Assembly (NCBI GenBank): GCA_041396845.1
Contig: JAWKXU010000002.1
Coordinates: forward strand, 620,001-684,000
Direction: 5' to 3'
Length of the DNA stretch: 64,000 bases
DNA from: JAWKXU01 sp020446465
Lineage (GTDB): Bacteria; Pseudomonadota; Alphaproteobacteria; Sphingomonadales; Sphingomonadaceae
Position numbers and translations under genes: made by a program. Of the stretch, positions 26,258-35,640 are shown piece by piece. The stretch's first letter is position 1, and each line of letters starts with the position of its first letter. The notes under the pieces are model-generated. The model worked only from the letters and a program-made list of their open reading frames with translations, did no database searches and was not told the origin of the DNA.

Positions 26258-26556
26258 TGCGCCAGATGCCTGCCGAATGGCAACATTCCCCACTTCATAA
26301 CTCCGATTCCTGACCGAACTTTTTGTCCCCCATTGCTGCTGTTCGACGTGTCGCGCTTCGATGTCCGCTTTCGTGAAATATGCGAGGGGCGACGAACGAC
26401 TGAGTTGGGCGCGATGCTGCCGCGCCGAAGCCTCATCGTCTATGACTGCTTTGTCGTCGTTAGCCGATAGGCAGGTTTTAGCTCGATTCGTCCCGCACCA
26501 GCTGTGCAATTACCTTCTTATACCATATCATCTATAGCGCCTGGTACGATATTGAC
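26258..26556. other. Intergenic, no gene seen
   Basis: About 300 bp between nsrR and tRNA-Arg. The minus-strand frame crossing nsrR (25991-26509) looks like an antisense shadow. No promoter, repeat or RNA could be recognised. Confidence 0.5.
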
Positions 26557-26633
26557 TGGCGCCCCCGGCAGGATTCGAACCTACACCTGATGCCTTAGAA
26601 GAGCGTTGCCCTATCCAGTTGGGCGACGGGGGC
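26557..26633 (-). tRNA. tRNA-Arg (TCT anticodon)
   Basis: On the minus strand: acceptor GCCCCCG/CGGGGGC, D-stem GCCC/GGGC, anticodon loop CTTCTAA giving TCT (reads AGA), T-arm GTAGG TTCGAAT CCTGC and encoded CCA. The anticodon stem ACGCT/GGCAT has one C-A mismatch and a T-G pair, so it is slightly imperfect but otherwise complete. Confidence 0.9.
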
Positions 26634-26875
26634 GCTAAGCCGTCTGCACGCAATGGCTCTCGCAAGCATAAAGCGAATTAAGGCCCTCTGCTCATCGATC
26701 GGGCCAGTGACCCTTGATAAATCCGATCTTCTCAAAGCGACTGGTTTTGTCAGGACAAGAGCGGGACTGCGCTACAAGAGGCCAAAACTTGAAAGCTGCC
26801 AGGATTGCTGCTTAATATTTGAGCCACCCACCCTTCGGGAAAACCGGGGCAGTTCACCAGAACAAGGAACCCGCC

Positions 26876-27325
26876 ATGCCAGGCAAGATTCTCGCCATCC
26901 CCTTGATCGCTGCTGCAAGTTTGCTTGGTGCTTGCTCCATGTCCGGGACTCATATCGAGCCAGCAAAGCCCATCGCACAATTGCAGGACAAGTCGATCAC
27001 CGGACAGGTGGCCTATCGCGAACGTATCGCGCTCCAGCCCGGTTCGGTTCTCAATGTTCAACTGCTCGATATTTCCCGAGCTGACGCCCCGTCCGTCACA
27101 ATAACAGAGCAGGCGCGAACGCTTTCGGGTGATCAGGTTCCGCTGGATTTCACGCTCTCTGTGAAAGAACACAAGCTGAAAACCAACATGCGCTATGCCG
27201 TTCGGGCGACGATCACAGATCCCTCAGGCCGTCTTGAATGGACCACGGACACGGTCCACATGATCGATCCTGACTTGATGAACCAGGATCTTGGAACCCT
27301 GCAACTCGTCAGAGTGCCGGGCTAG
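26876..27325 (+). CDS. YbaY-family lipoprotein
   Basis: A 149-residue lipoprotein. The signal peptide runs MPGKILAIPLIAAASLLGAC with lipobox LLGAC and the lipidated Cys at residue 20. The mature part has the YbaY pattern: ITGQVAYRERIALQPGSVL, then VPLDFTLSVKE and NMRYAVRATITDPSGRLEW. ATG 26876 is chosen because an AAGGA ribosome site precedes it and the signal peptide begins there. No enzymatic role is known for the family; it is an envelope protein. It stands alone just after tRNA-Arg. Confidence 0.88.
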   Translation: MPGKILAIPLIAAASLLGACSMSGTHIEPAKPIAQLQDKSITGQVAYRERIALQPGSVLNVQLLDISRADAPSVTITEQARTLSGDQVPLDFTLSVKEHKLKTNMRYAVRATITDPSGRLEWTTDTVHMIDPDLMNQDLGTLQLVRVPG

Positions 27326-27442
27326 GCGGATCAAGCCCCCCGCCACTCGCCAAGCATCAGATCGACAATGCACGCCGGCAAGATTTACCTAACCATCTAG
27401 GTTGAAGGCGCAGGGCAATCCGGAACTCTCGATCCTGCCTGT

Positions 27443-28447
27443 TTACGGAATGAGCACGGCCGCTCCTTGAAGCCTGCCAGCCCGCAGATCCGATAAGGCC
27501 CGGTTTGCATCCTCAAGAGCATACTGGCTCGTATGGATTTGAATGCTGGCTGCGTGATCTGCCGTCAAAAACTCCAGGCCATCGGCACGGGTCAGATTTG
27601 CGACGGATTTGATGCTTCTTTCACCCCAAAGATCGGCATAGGGGAATGCGGGGATATCGCTCATGTGGATGCCCCCGCAGATGACGCGCCCGCCTTTGCG
27701 CACTTGTTTGAGTGCGATGGGAACAAGCGGCCCTGCCGGGGCAAAAATGATCGCAGCATCAAGTTCGATTCCGGGGCTTTCAAGGCTTGAGCCAGCCCAT
27801 GTGCAGCCAAGCTCCATGGCGAAATGCTGAGCGTCATCATCCCCTTCACGCGTGAAGGCAAAAACCTGCTTGCCGTCTGCCACGGCGACCTGAGCCAGGA
27901 TATGGGCGGCAGCGCCAAATCCATATAGCCCCAGACGATCGCACACGCCCGCCATGCGATAGGCGCGCCAGCCAATGAGGCCCGCACAAAGAAGTGGGGC
28001 AGCCTCCGTATCGGTGAGGCTATCGGCCAAGGGAAAGCAGAAGCGGGCATCTGCAAGAACATGCGTTGCATAGCCGCCATCGCGGGTCGCCCCGGTGAAC
28101 TGAGGCGCATCGCAGAGGTTTTCCTGCCCTGCCTGACAGTATCGGCATTTTCCGCAAGTCTGCCCCAGCCAGGGAATGCCGATCCTCACGCCAGCGGAAA
28201 GCCCTTCCACACCATCGCCTGTTTCGATGACCGTTCCTACGATCTCGTGACCAGGGACGATCGGATAACTGGCGGGGATGTCTCCATCGACGACGTGGAG
28301 GTCGGTTCGGCAAACACCGCAGGCATGCACCTTGACGAGCACTTCTCCCAGGCCCGTCCGGGGAATGGACCGGCTTTCACGTCGCAGCGGGAGTCCCGGC
28401 CCATCACAGACCATGGCCCAGCAGTGATCTTCATGTCGATTGGCCAC
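27443..28447 (-). CDS. Zinc-dependent alcohol dehydrogenase
   Basis: A 334-residue medium-chain dehydrogenase. It has a catalytic-zinc region CGVCRTDLHVVDGD, the PGHEIVGTV strand, the structural-zinc Cys set CGKCRYCQAGQENLC, and a nucleotide-binding fold near LGLYGFGAAAH. The last motif replaces the usual GxGxxG with GFGAAA, and NAD(P)H preference cannot be told. The start is set at GTG 28447 because GGAGGG lies about 11 bases upstream; the open frame runs on to 28624 without similarity. The aldehyde or alcohol substrate is unknown. It is divergent from the toxin fragment. Confidence 0.9.
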   Translation of the reverse strand: MANRHEDHCWAMVCDGPGLPLRRESRSIPRTGLGEVLVKVHACGVCRTDLHVVDGDIPASYPIVPGHEIVGTVIETGDGVEGLSAGVRIGIPWLGQTCGKCRYCQAGQENLCDAPQFTGATRDGGYATHVLADARFCFPLADSLTDTEAAPLLCAGLIGWRAYRMAGVCDRLGLYGFGAAAHILAQVAVADGKQVFAFTREGDDDAQHFAMELGCTWAGSSLESPGIELDAAIIFAPAGPLVPIALKQVRKGGRVICGGIHMSDIPAFPYADLWGERSIKSVANLTRADGLEFLTADHAASIQIHTSQYALEDANRALSDLRAGRLQGAAVLIP

Positions 28448-28526
28448 GTTGCAATGCTCCCTCCATGGTGAAGAAGAACCTGATATCATATTTTGTCTAT
28501 CCGGGAGCGAATGCGCCAACTGAGCG

Positions 28527-29648
28527 GTGCCGCTACCGAGAAGGCAACGACAAGACCGCTTGCAGCCCAGAAGATCGAGGTCAAAGGCCAGTTGTCGGGC
28601 ACGCCAGGGCATCGGTGTGGCCACTGGTCTTCAGAGCAAGTTTGACTTTGCCGGCGTGGCGGCAGGTATTGCAGCCGGCGTGAGCTATTTTGCGCGATCC
28701 AACACCCAGTCGTTAAACAACTTTGGTTCCAGCCTCGCGAGTAATACGGCAGGCGCAATCGCCAATGCCGCCACCCGCAGTGCCATCAATGGCCAGAGCT
28801 TCGGCGATAACCTCATGCGCGCCATGCCCGACGTCATCGCCAATACCATCGGTAACCTCGTGGCGGAGGGCGTGGCGGGGAATGGCGACGCTAAGGCGTT
28901 ACGTCAGGAACGACTTGCCGCAAATGTCGAGGGAATTAGGCAGCTTGTACCCAGCGCGGATACTTCCGGCATGGAAGCAGCAGCTCAGGCTCTGGCGGCA
29001 AGCCCGAACAGCCGAGATGCGAAGGCTGCGCTTGAATATGAAACCAGAAAACTCCTGATCGCCAATCGCGGAAATGCCGCTGTCGAGGACCTGATCGGTG
29101 CAATTGGTGGGAGCCTTCCAAAGGATTATCTGGCATCGGCTGACAACATCATCGTCGAGGCCCATCGCGATTATCTGGTCGGCGCGCTGATCGACAGATC
29201 GGGAATTTGGCTAGGTGAGAAGCAGCAGCAAGTCGGTGCTGCGGTCGGCCAGTTCATGGAAGAGCATCCGGGCGCGGCTCTGGCGGCCAGATTGTTCGAT
29301 ACCGGTGTGGCGGCTGTTGCACCGGTGAAATACCTCGCAGGCATGGCGCTCGATTATGGCAAGGACAGCATATCACCCTATACGCGTTACTCTGGCCCTG
29401 CCATCCAGATGGACAAGTCTGACCATATTCTCACTTCGAGTCATGGCAGCCAAGGTTTGGAAGGTGCCCTTTACAGAAGCGAGATAAAGCAACTGATTGA
29501 CGATGGAAATATGCGTGGCGCGATGGCACGAGAAATCTGGGATGTCAGGAGATCTGCGGTGCAAGGGGGCGGTTCGGTTAGCAAATACAACGATGCTATC
29601 CGTGGGATGCTGGACTACTCATATGGCAAGGGTTTTATAGAAAAATGA
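28527..29648 (+). pseudogene. CdiA/FhaB-type polymorphic toxin, orphan C-terminal fragment
   Basis: The last about 345 residues of a large two-partner-secretion exoprotein. Similarity begins near 28608 with GVATGLQSKFDFAGVAAGI. A hemagglutinin pre-toxin region follows (NTAGAIANAATRSAINGQSF, VIANTIGNLVAEG), then a distinct C-terminal domain of about 120 residues after SPYTRYSGPAIQ, the probable toxin. The thousands of residues upstream, the secretion signal and a start are absent; the ADH gene lies there instead. The downstream gene overlaps by 4 bp and has the character of an immunity gene. The toxin domain was not recognised and has no obvious nuclease motif. It could be an orphan CdiA-CT cassette or a decayed locus. 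Confidence 0.75.
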
Positions 29649-30082
29649 TCATTATCACTCCCTATGATGCTATCGGGCCGGTCCACTTCGGGATGAGTGA
29701 AATTGAGGTGCGAAGGCTTTTTGGAAATCCAGAAGCGGCGACTAAAGATAGCCGCGGAAATACTGTACTGCGTTATGATGATAAAATTGCGACGATCGCG
29801 GATAAGGGGCTCGTTGAAGTCGGCTTCTTACCGAACGCCTCAATATCGGTCTTCGGAATCACCCCATTTTCCGACCCTGAGGCATTTGAAAAACTGTGTG
29901 AGCTTGATGGTGATCCAAAGGAAGTTCTAGGTTTTATTATCCTATTGAATCTCGGGCTCACGATGACTGGCTTTCACGATGGAGATGAATCTCAAAAAGC
30001 TATAACTGTGTTTTCGCGCAACCGTTGGGACGTTCTCAAATCGGAGATGAAGTCTTATCCTCTGCCTAGTCGCCTCGTTTGA
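29645..30082 (+). CDS. Putative immunity protein of the orphan toxin module
   Basis: A 145-residue soluble acidic protein starting MIIITPYDAIGPVHFGMSE, followed by EVRRLFGNPEA. This FGM-x3-EVR-x-LFG pattern is seen in small proteins paired with polymorphic toxins. The ATG overlaps the toxin stop (ATGA), as in toxin-immunity pairs. Its base composition is visibly more AT-rich than the surrounding genes, fitting horizontal acquisition. Immunity function is inferred from position and size; no specific family is claimed. Confidence 0.65.
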   Translation: MIIITPYDAIGPVHFGMSEIEVRRLFGNPEAATKDSRGNTVLRYDDKIATIADKGLVEVGFLPNASISVFGITPFSDPEAFEKLCELDGDPKEVLGFIILLNLGLTMTGFHDGDESQKAITVFSRNRWDVLKSEMKSYPLPSRLV

Positions 30083-30490
30083 ACTTACGCCACGGCGCGC
30101 AGGCGTAGCCCTGAACGGCGGCCTTGCGGGACCTTCCATCGGTATCGGGCGCGTTATCTGGATAGTGCCCCGGAAGTGGGTAATGAAATGCCCCGGCATG
30201 TTGCCCGACATTGTGAGGGATCGGCTCGCAAAATGGGCTGATAATGACCGTTAGTTGAAGCGCAAGATAAAAGGCATGGCTCCCCCTTTGGGGTAACCTG
30301 TTGTCTGCACATCGTTTTTTGGCGAGATTGATGGCGCCGTGGGGAGGCTCACGGTGCCATCATGGTGTCGGGTGGACTGTAAAGCGCTGTAATTGCCGCC
30401 TCTTTTACGGCTTGCGGATGGAGCCATGCTTACGCGGGCTGACATGCTCGCGCTTGAGCGCACTACATGGATAACGCTCATCTGCCACCT
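30083..30490. other. Intergenic, no gene seen
   Basis: About 400 bp between the immunity gene and the CYTH gene. No ORF with plausible composition, no tRNA and no clear repeat. The region may hold further decayed cassette sequence downstream of the toxin module, but nothing can be recognised. Confidence 0.5.
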
Positions 30491-30958
30491 TCATGCCATG
30501 CGATGTCCCACTGCCAGTGAAGCATTGTAATACGCAGGATCGCCCGTAACTTCCTGACCAAGCCATTCCGGCTTTTCGAAAACCGATGCTTCGTCGTCGA
30601 GTTCGATCTCGGCAAGAACCAGCCCCGCGTGATGCCCTGCGAAACGGTCAACCTCCCAGACCATTCCATGCCCGGCAGGCACGCGGTAACGGGTCTTTTC
30701 AAGCGGGCTGCCAATGCACAGGCGGATCAGACGTTCAGCGTCCTCGACTGGAATGGCGTATTCGAATTCTGCCCGCGATAGCTTCGCCCCGCCGGCCTTG
30801 ATCGTGAGTTTTGCCGTCGAACGATCCATGATGCGGACCCGGACCTCTCGTCTGTCGTCGAGCGCGAGATAACCCTGCAAGATTTGGGTGCCTTTATCGG
30901 CGGATGATTTCCAGCTATCATCCCTGACCAGAAACTTGCGCTCGATTTCGTGGCCCAT
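30491..30958 (-). CDS. CYTH domain protein (triphosphate tunnel metalloenzyme)
   Basis: A 155-residue CYTH domain. It starts MGHEIERKFLV with the E-I-E-R-K signature that binds triphosphate and metal, then LALDDRREVRVRIM, AKLTIKAGG, AEFEYAIPVEDA and a late WEVDRFAG and LAEIELDD. Such proteins act on inorganic or organic triphosphates, or as adenylate cyclases. The ATG lies 4 bp after the stop of the CHAD gene, and CYTH-CHAD pairs are linked to polyphosphate binding. The open frame extends to 31096 without similarity, so ATG 30958 is used. Confidence 0.92.
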   Translation of the reverse strand: MGHEIERKFLVRDDSWKSSADKGTQILQGYLALDDRREVRVRIMDRSTAKLTIKAGGAKLSRAEFEYAIPVEDAERLIRLCIGSPLEKTRYRVPAGHGMVWEVDRFAGHHAGLVLAEIELDDEASVFEKPEWLGQEVTGDPAYYNASLAVGHRMA

Positions 30959-30962
30959 CGTA

Positions 30963-31850
30963 TCAGGCCTCTGGCTTTCGCCAGCTATTCCAAAGCGCTT
31001 TGTGGTATATGCCAACGGCCTTGGGCGATTGTGCCAGAAGCCGATCGAGCAACGGCCATGCCTGTTTTTCAAGCCTGGCCTGATGGTCGCGGGCAAGGTC
31101 GATCACAATGTCCGCGTCGTTCGGAAATTGGCCGGTTCTGAACTTGCCCACAAAAACGTCGAGGTCATGATGAACGCCCAGAATATCGGAAAGCTGTCTT
31201 GCCGCGTGCTGTCGCGCAATCATCATCTCAGGCCAGATGTTTTCGAGAAGGCGACAATGGCACCAATGGTATTTGACCCGCTTGCGCAGTTCATGAAAAA
31301 TCTGGCCGTCGGGACATGATCTGGCCTGTCTTGCTGCGTGCTGCGCGCGTTTGTAATTTGACTTGAGACCATCCTTTATCGCCTGCCAGCCATCCATGGA
31401 AATATCCCATGATTTGACCCGGTCACGCACTTCAAGCAGGCAGTTACGGGTTTCGTCCAGCCTCTGCCCTGCGTTCTCCATGTCGAATTGCGAATGACAC
31501 TGCATGGTGAATTGCTCGTGGATTTGGCGCAGTGCGGATTTTCCCACCTTGTCGGAAAAATCGCTCTCCAGAAGATCGCAAATGCCCTGCATCACTTTGG
31601 CGTCGCGGGCGCCGGATATGTTTCGCGCTGCATCGCGAAAAGCGGCATTCTCATCGTGATATGCCTCGAAAACCGGGCGAACCAGCCGGATCAGACCCCG
31701 AAGCTTTTTACAGCGTTTGCGAACATCGTGAATCGCGTCAGGCCGATCCATGTTCTCTATCGAAGAAATCGCCTTTTCGATCTGTTCATCCGCGATCCGT
31801 CGCACGGCATCTCCCACGGATGCATCCCTGTTTTTCAAACGGTATGCCAT
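30963..31850 (-). CDS. CHAD domain protein
   Basis: A 295-residue all-helical CHAD protein with the conserved His and basic residues of the family: IHDVRKRCKKLRGLIRLVRP (about 40-59), then RDAKVMQ and, in the second helical repeat, FHELRKRVKYHWCHCRLL and LGVHHDLDVF. CHAD domains bind polyphosphate through these basic surfaces. It is the upstream partner of the CYTH gene. A truncated-length CHAD of about 300 residues is normal. No membrane segment or signal is present. Confidence 0.92.
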   Translation of the reverse strand: MAYRLKNRDASVGDAVRRIADEQIEKAISSIENMDRPDAIHDVRKRCKKLRGLIRLVRPVFEAYHDENAAFRDAARNISGARDAKVMQGICDLLESDFSDKVGKSALRQIHEQFTMQCHSQFDMENAGQRLDETRNCLLEVRDRVKSWDISMDGWQAIKDGLKSNYKRAQHAARQARSCPDGQIFHELRKRVKYHWCHCRLLENIWPEMMIARQHAARQLSDILGVHHDLDVFVGKFRTGQFPNDADIVIDLARDHQARLEKQAWPLLDRLLAQSPKAVGIYHKALWNSWRKPEA

Positions 31851-32350
31851 AGGCGATTCATTTCCGGGCCGGTTGCGCCCCGCATCGAGTCATGCGTTTT
31901 GCAAGAATGCCCTGATAGCAAACAGGCGCACAGCAAGCCATTCTTCCGTGGCAGCGGCGTGACAGCGCCGGTGGCAGGGCTGCGCGTCAAATGCCACAGA
32001 TTTTTCGCTGTAGATTGCCTTGGCTGGACGAGGCCTTCAGCATGAAGGCATCGAAGTTTACGCACGCACAGAAGGTGTTCGCCTTCAAGCAGTGCAAGTG
32101 AAAGCGGTCACCTTGCGGAACCCATTTTTCCCAGCGAATACAAGGTGCCGAATCCACACGTCTTGAACTCGCGATAATCCGTTCACAAATTGCCTTACAT
32201 CAATGACGCTGTGAACCACATATCGCAAAATCACGGCGTTCCAACGCTAGAAGAATGGAGAGGACTAATGGCTAGAGTTCCCGCGCGCCGCAGTCTCTTT
32301 GATGAGATTCTTCGCGATTTCCCCTTGGGGTGACGTGACCCCCAGCTTTC
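31851..32350. other. Intergenic, no gene seen
   Basis: About 500 bp between the CHAD gene and the IS3 remnant. No convincing ORF, RNA or repeat was found. The last 70-80 bp before 32350 probably include the outer end of the IS3 element, whose inverted repeat was not resolved. Confidence 0.45.
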
Positions 32351-32362
32351 CCCCAGCTGGGA

Positions 32363-33186
32363 TTAGAGCCGGGCGGTTGTTTTGCGCATAAGCGCGGTTG
32401 AAGCAATGGGCTGCGTAGCGGAGCCCGTAGGGCGTAGCGAAGCAGGCCATTGCTTATCCAGTTCAGCGGCGAACGCCGCCGGTGTTGCGTAACCGAGAGA
32501 CGAGTGTGGTCGCTCCCGATTGTAGTCTTCGACCCAGGCCGCGATCTCGACACGGGCATGGGCCATGCTCAAGAACAGCGTCTCGTTGAGCAGTTCGTCG
32601 CGCATGCGGCCATTGAAGCTCTCGACATAGCCATTCTGCATCGGCCTTCCGGGCGCGATGTAATGCCACTCCACGCCGACCTCGCCGCACCATGCCAGCA
32701 CAGCGTTGCTGGTGAGCTCGGTGCCATTGTCGCTGACGATCATGCCTGGCTTGCCGCGCTGTTCGATCAGTGCGGTCAGCTCGCGAACGACACGGCGACC
32801 AGAGATCGAGGTGTCCGGCACCGCTGCCAGGCACTCCCGGGTCACGTCATCGACCACGTTGAGCACCCGGAACCGTCTTCCCGAAGCCATCTGGTCGTGA
32901 ACAAAGTCCAGGCTCCAGCGCTGGTTCGGCAGCGCCAGAACCGGAGCAGGTGCCTTGTGCCAACAGCACGCCTGCGGCTTCGTCGTCGCCTTACTGCCAG
33001 CCCTTCTTCCTTGTAGAGCCTCTGGGTCTTCTTGCGGTTGATCATGATCCCCTCCCGGCGCAGCAGGATATGCAGACGGCGATAGCCGAACCGGCGACGC
33101 TGGTTGGCCAGCTCGCGCAGCTTCTCGCGAAGCTCGGCATCATCGTCCCGGGTGGAACGGTAACGCCACGCTTTTGCGATCAGCAT
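32363..33186 (-). pseudogene. IS3 transposase orfB (DDE), frameshifted
   Basis: The first part (from 33186) carries the HTH_21-like region (RRFGYRRLHILLRREG, RRKTQRLYKEEGL would be the usual context). The second part (to 32363) carries most of the integrase core: MIVSDNGTE and the final Glu in NGYVESFNGR. The two frames join near 32962, where a GGG run appears shortened by one. Restoring one base gives APVLALPNQRWSLDF, the expected sequence with the first catalytic Asp. It is non-functional as written. Confidence 0.88.
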
Positions 33187-33266
33187 CGATAATACGGCAC
33201 GCCCGCCGCTCGCTCATCCCGTGGCACACCTGGAGATGAGCAACAGCTTCCGCTGCGCGGCGGGCG

Positions 33267-33494
33267 TCAGAACTTTTTTGCCAGAAGATCCTTCAGAGCA
33301 GCCTTGTCCAGCATCGCATCGGCCAGCAGCCGCTTGAGCTTGGCGTTCTCGCTCTCGAGCTCCTTCAGTCGGCGGGCATCGGACACTTCCATCCCGCCAT
33401 ACTTCGACTTCCAGTTGTAGATCGTCGCTTCAGATACACCGTGCCGACGGGCCAGGTCAGCGGTCTTGGCTCCCGCCTCCGCTTCCTTCAGCAC
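33267..33494 (-). pseudogene. IS3 orfA (helix-turn-helix), 5' frameshifted
   Basis: Encodes VLKEAEAGAKTADLARRHGV followed by SEATIYNWKSKYGG, then a leucine-zipper-like ELESENAKLKRLLADAMLD, which is the standard IS3 OrfA. The usual first dozen residues (of the type IDPKFSEEQIIG) lie in another frame, so one base is missing near 33505. Only 75 residues remain in frame. Confidence 0.85.
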
Positions 33495-33722
33495 CCCGAT
33501 AATCTGCTCTTCTGAATTTCGGGTCGATCACATGTGCTGACGATCGCGCCAGTTCGCAATATGACGCTGACGAGGAAACGACCGGTCGTCCACTGGAACA
33601 TACTATGGCGCCGTCAGCGGTATTCGCTGCCGCCGAAGTTTCCATCGACGAAGCTTCGCAAAAACGACCATCTGACGTTGACGCTGAACGAAAGACGCAA
33701 AGAAAATCAGCATCGGCTGACT

Positions 33723-33812
33723 TAGCGTTTCACAAGAAAGTTGAATCGGCAAAAACGCTGTAGGCGATGTCGCATTTCTGGCTGAAAAGTCTATCACTTT
33801 TCTCGAAAAGTT
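33723..33812. repeat. Dispersed two-hairpin repeat, copy 2 (divergent)
   Basis: Inverted relative to copy 1. Stems TAGCGTTT / AAACGCT with GTTGAATC in the loop, and AAAAGT / ACTTTT. It is the most diverged of the four copies. Confidence 0.6.
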
Positions 33813-34755
33813 CAACGGATGCGACGGTGGATCGGATCGTCCGGTCCGCCGCCGCATGGGGATAACGCGATTGACGGACTCTGCCCTGGAATTTTCCGGT
33901 CCCACGTGATTCCCGGCTCAAAATCGTTCTGCCGTGCCAGTTCAGCCCTCACGCATTCAGCGCATTTTCACGCGCCGCTCCTCATCGGCCAGGCGGCCTT
34001 CGTCTTCGCTGATCGGCACCGGCGCGCCCATCCTTCGTTCGGAATTCAGGCGTTCATCGATCAGATCCCCACCTGCTGAGCAACTGTTCTCTTCATCAAC
34101 GATGTATCGCACCAGGGATCGGGTCGCGATATTCCTCCCGCACATTCGCATGAGAGCTATCCATGGCTGATATCCTGTGGCACGCTGCACGACAAGCTTC
34201 GTCTGAGTGGCGGGGAGGGCATTGGCCCGCTTTCCGCTCTGTTCAGTCACCTGCGAAGAAGCCTTCGACCTGGCCGCCATCATTCCGGACCGGCAGCACG
34301 AATGTAAATCGTCCAAAGCTGCGTTCAGGCCGGATGTGTGCGATGTGTTTTCAGGTAATGGGCTGCCATGACCGTCCCGATCATCGGCGCTCCTGCAGAA
34401 GGCTGCAGAAACGGTCGTATAGCTCCCAAGGCGTCGGGTGCTCGCTTCAAGAAACGGGGCAAAGCATCGTTTAGAATGAAACAAATTGCAGCTGAAATGC
34501 GTTCTTTCCTTGAGAATGCGTTCACCATCGCGCAGGCTCCGCGCACAGGCCCATTGCCCCAACCGGTAGCGGACCAGTCAAACTGCGGATCAATTCGGCA
34601 ACTCGCCCCTCCCGATTGGAAGGAGGCAAAGGGATCGTTTGCGTCAAACTCCTGCATGATGGCGCTCTGTCCAGAGCTTCGAAATACAAGCGATATTCAC
34701 AATATCCGCAGAAATCCTATGGTCTGCCACCTCCCTGTTATCGTGCGCGAACAGA
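33813..34755. other. No confident gene; probably decayed accessory DNA
   Basis: Over 900 bp between two repeat copies. Overlapping minus-strand frames at 33957-34562 and 34325-34657 are open, but neither has a recognised domain or a good ribosome site, and they overlap each other. The region could hold remnants of one gene broken by frameshifts; no function can be assigned. Confidence 0.4.
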
Positions 34756-35016
34756 TCATCGATGACAGTCATGGTGAAAATCGGTCAGCCTCATCGGGCC
34801 TTCGGCTGTCGACAAAGGCCCGTGTTTCGGGTCGTCATAAAACATCTTGCGGTCGAATGCGCTTGCCGGTGTCGTCGCCATTCGGCAAGCGACAAAGCGC
34901 CCATCGCGATCCCGGTGCAGCGTGAACCATAACTGCCATATTTCTGCGTGATCAGTTGCGTTCCTTTGCGGCCGCGGGTCCTTGCCGTGCACTTTCCACC
35001 AATACCGCGACAACAT
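34756..35016 (-). CDS. Small hypothetical protein
   Basis: An 86-residue ORF rich in Trp, His, Asp and Phe (RYWWKVHGKDPRPQ, WQLWFTLHRDRDG, FDRKMFYDDPKHG). Its composition looks like a real soluble protein rather than a shadow frame. No domain was recognised and no strong ribosome site is visible. It sits between decayed DNA and repeat copy 3, so it may itself be a remnant. Confidence 0.35.
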   Translation of the reverse strand: MLSRYWWKVHGKDPRPQRNATDHAEIWQLWFTLHRDRDGRFVACRMATTPASAFDRKMFYDDPKHGPLSTAEGPMRLTDFHHDCHR

Positions 35017-35031
35017 GGTGCGCTCTGACCC

Positions 35032-35127
35032 TAACGTTTCGTAAGAAAGTTGAATCGAAAAACGTTATAGCTTTTGATTTTTCACATTTCTAACCGAAAA
35101 AGTCTATCAACTTTTTCTCGAAATGCT
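35032..35127. repeat. Dispersed two-hairpin repeat, copy 3
   Basis: Nearly the reverse complement of copy 1. Hairpins TAACGTTT / AAACGTTA (loop with GTTGAATC) and GAAAAAGT / ACTTTTTC. It ends exactly at the stop codon of the PRC-barrel gene. Confidence 0.8.
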
Positions 35128-35496
35128 CTAGAACGGGGGATGACCGTAAGGCCCGTAATACTCCAGAATTTGCGCTTGCAGTTCAGGAGGATGCGCGCCG
35201 CCCAATCCTTCGAGTTCCGCAGCATCGTAATGCGGTGCGTTACGCAGCGTATCCATGTCGATCGACACTACATACCCCTGCTTTTCAGGATCATAGCGCA
35301 AGGCGGACCAAGGCAGCGGATGGAGCCGGTTGCCAATGCCCAGGAACCCGCCAAAGGACATGATCGCATAAACGACCTGGCCCGATTCCCGGTCAATCGA
35401 CAAGTCCTTTACGTGGCCAAGGAGCCAGCCGTCATCGTTGAAAACCGAGGCGTGCTCCACCCTGCTGGCCAGGATCAGATGGCATTTGTCAGCCAT
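35128..35496 (-). CDS. PRC-barrel domain protein
   Basis: A 122-residue protein with one PRC-barrel beta domain: LILASRVEHASVFNDDGWLL, GHVKDLSIDRESGQVVYAIM, then a Gly-rich FGGFLGIGNRLHPLPW segment characteristic of bacterial stand-alone members. The family is related to RimM and the photosynthetic reaction-centre H subunit and is often stress-associated, but the role of stand-alone proteins is unknown. A strong GGAGAC-like ribosome site lies upstream. It is divergent from the LOG-family gene. Confidence 0.9.
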   Translation of the reverse strand: MADKCHLILASRVEHASVFNDDGWLLGHVKDLSIDRESGQVVYAIMSFGGFLGIGNRLHPLPWSALRYDPEKQGYVVSIDMDTLRNAPHYDAAELEGLGGAHPPELQAQILEYYGPYGHPPF

Positions 35497-35640
35497 GATC
35501 GTCTCCTTTCACGCTATAGCCTTTTATACACCCTTTTTCGCCATTTTTCCAATTTCATGATGCCGGAGGCAGTTCGACCTGCAACCGCTATCCGCGCCTG
35601 GCGCTTGCCCACGCGGCTGGCCACCCCTAGGGGTTGCATC

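Larger units (their letters stand above)
32363..33530 (-). mobile_element. IS3-family insertion sequence, decayed (ends unresolved)
   Basis: Contains an orfA/orfB pair of the IS3 family (IS407-like group). Single-base losses break the start of orfA near 33505 and orfB near 32962. Terminal inverted repeats were not confidently located; the left end probably lies between 32270 and 32350. As with IS21 copy A, the defects are run-length changes. Confidence 0.85.

Noticed and set aside
25991..26509. Minus-strand frame crossing nsrR
   Set aside because: It is antisense to a clear nsrR gene and has no family features.
33957..34562. Open minus-strand frame of 201 codons
   Set aside because: No domain, no ribosome site, overlaps another open frame and lies in apparently decayed DNA; not supported as a gene.
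34325..34657. Open minus-strand frame of 110 codons
   Set aside because: Composition is plausible, but there is no recognised motif or start signal, and it overlaps the frame above.
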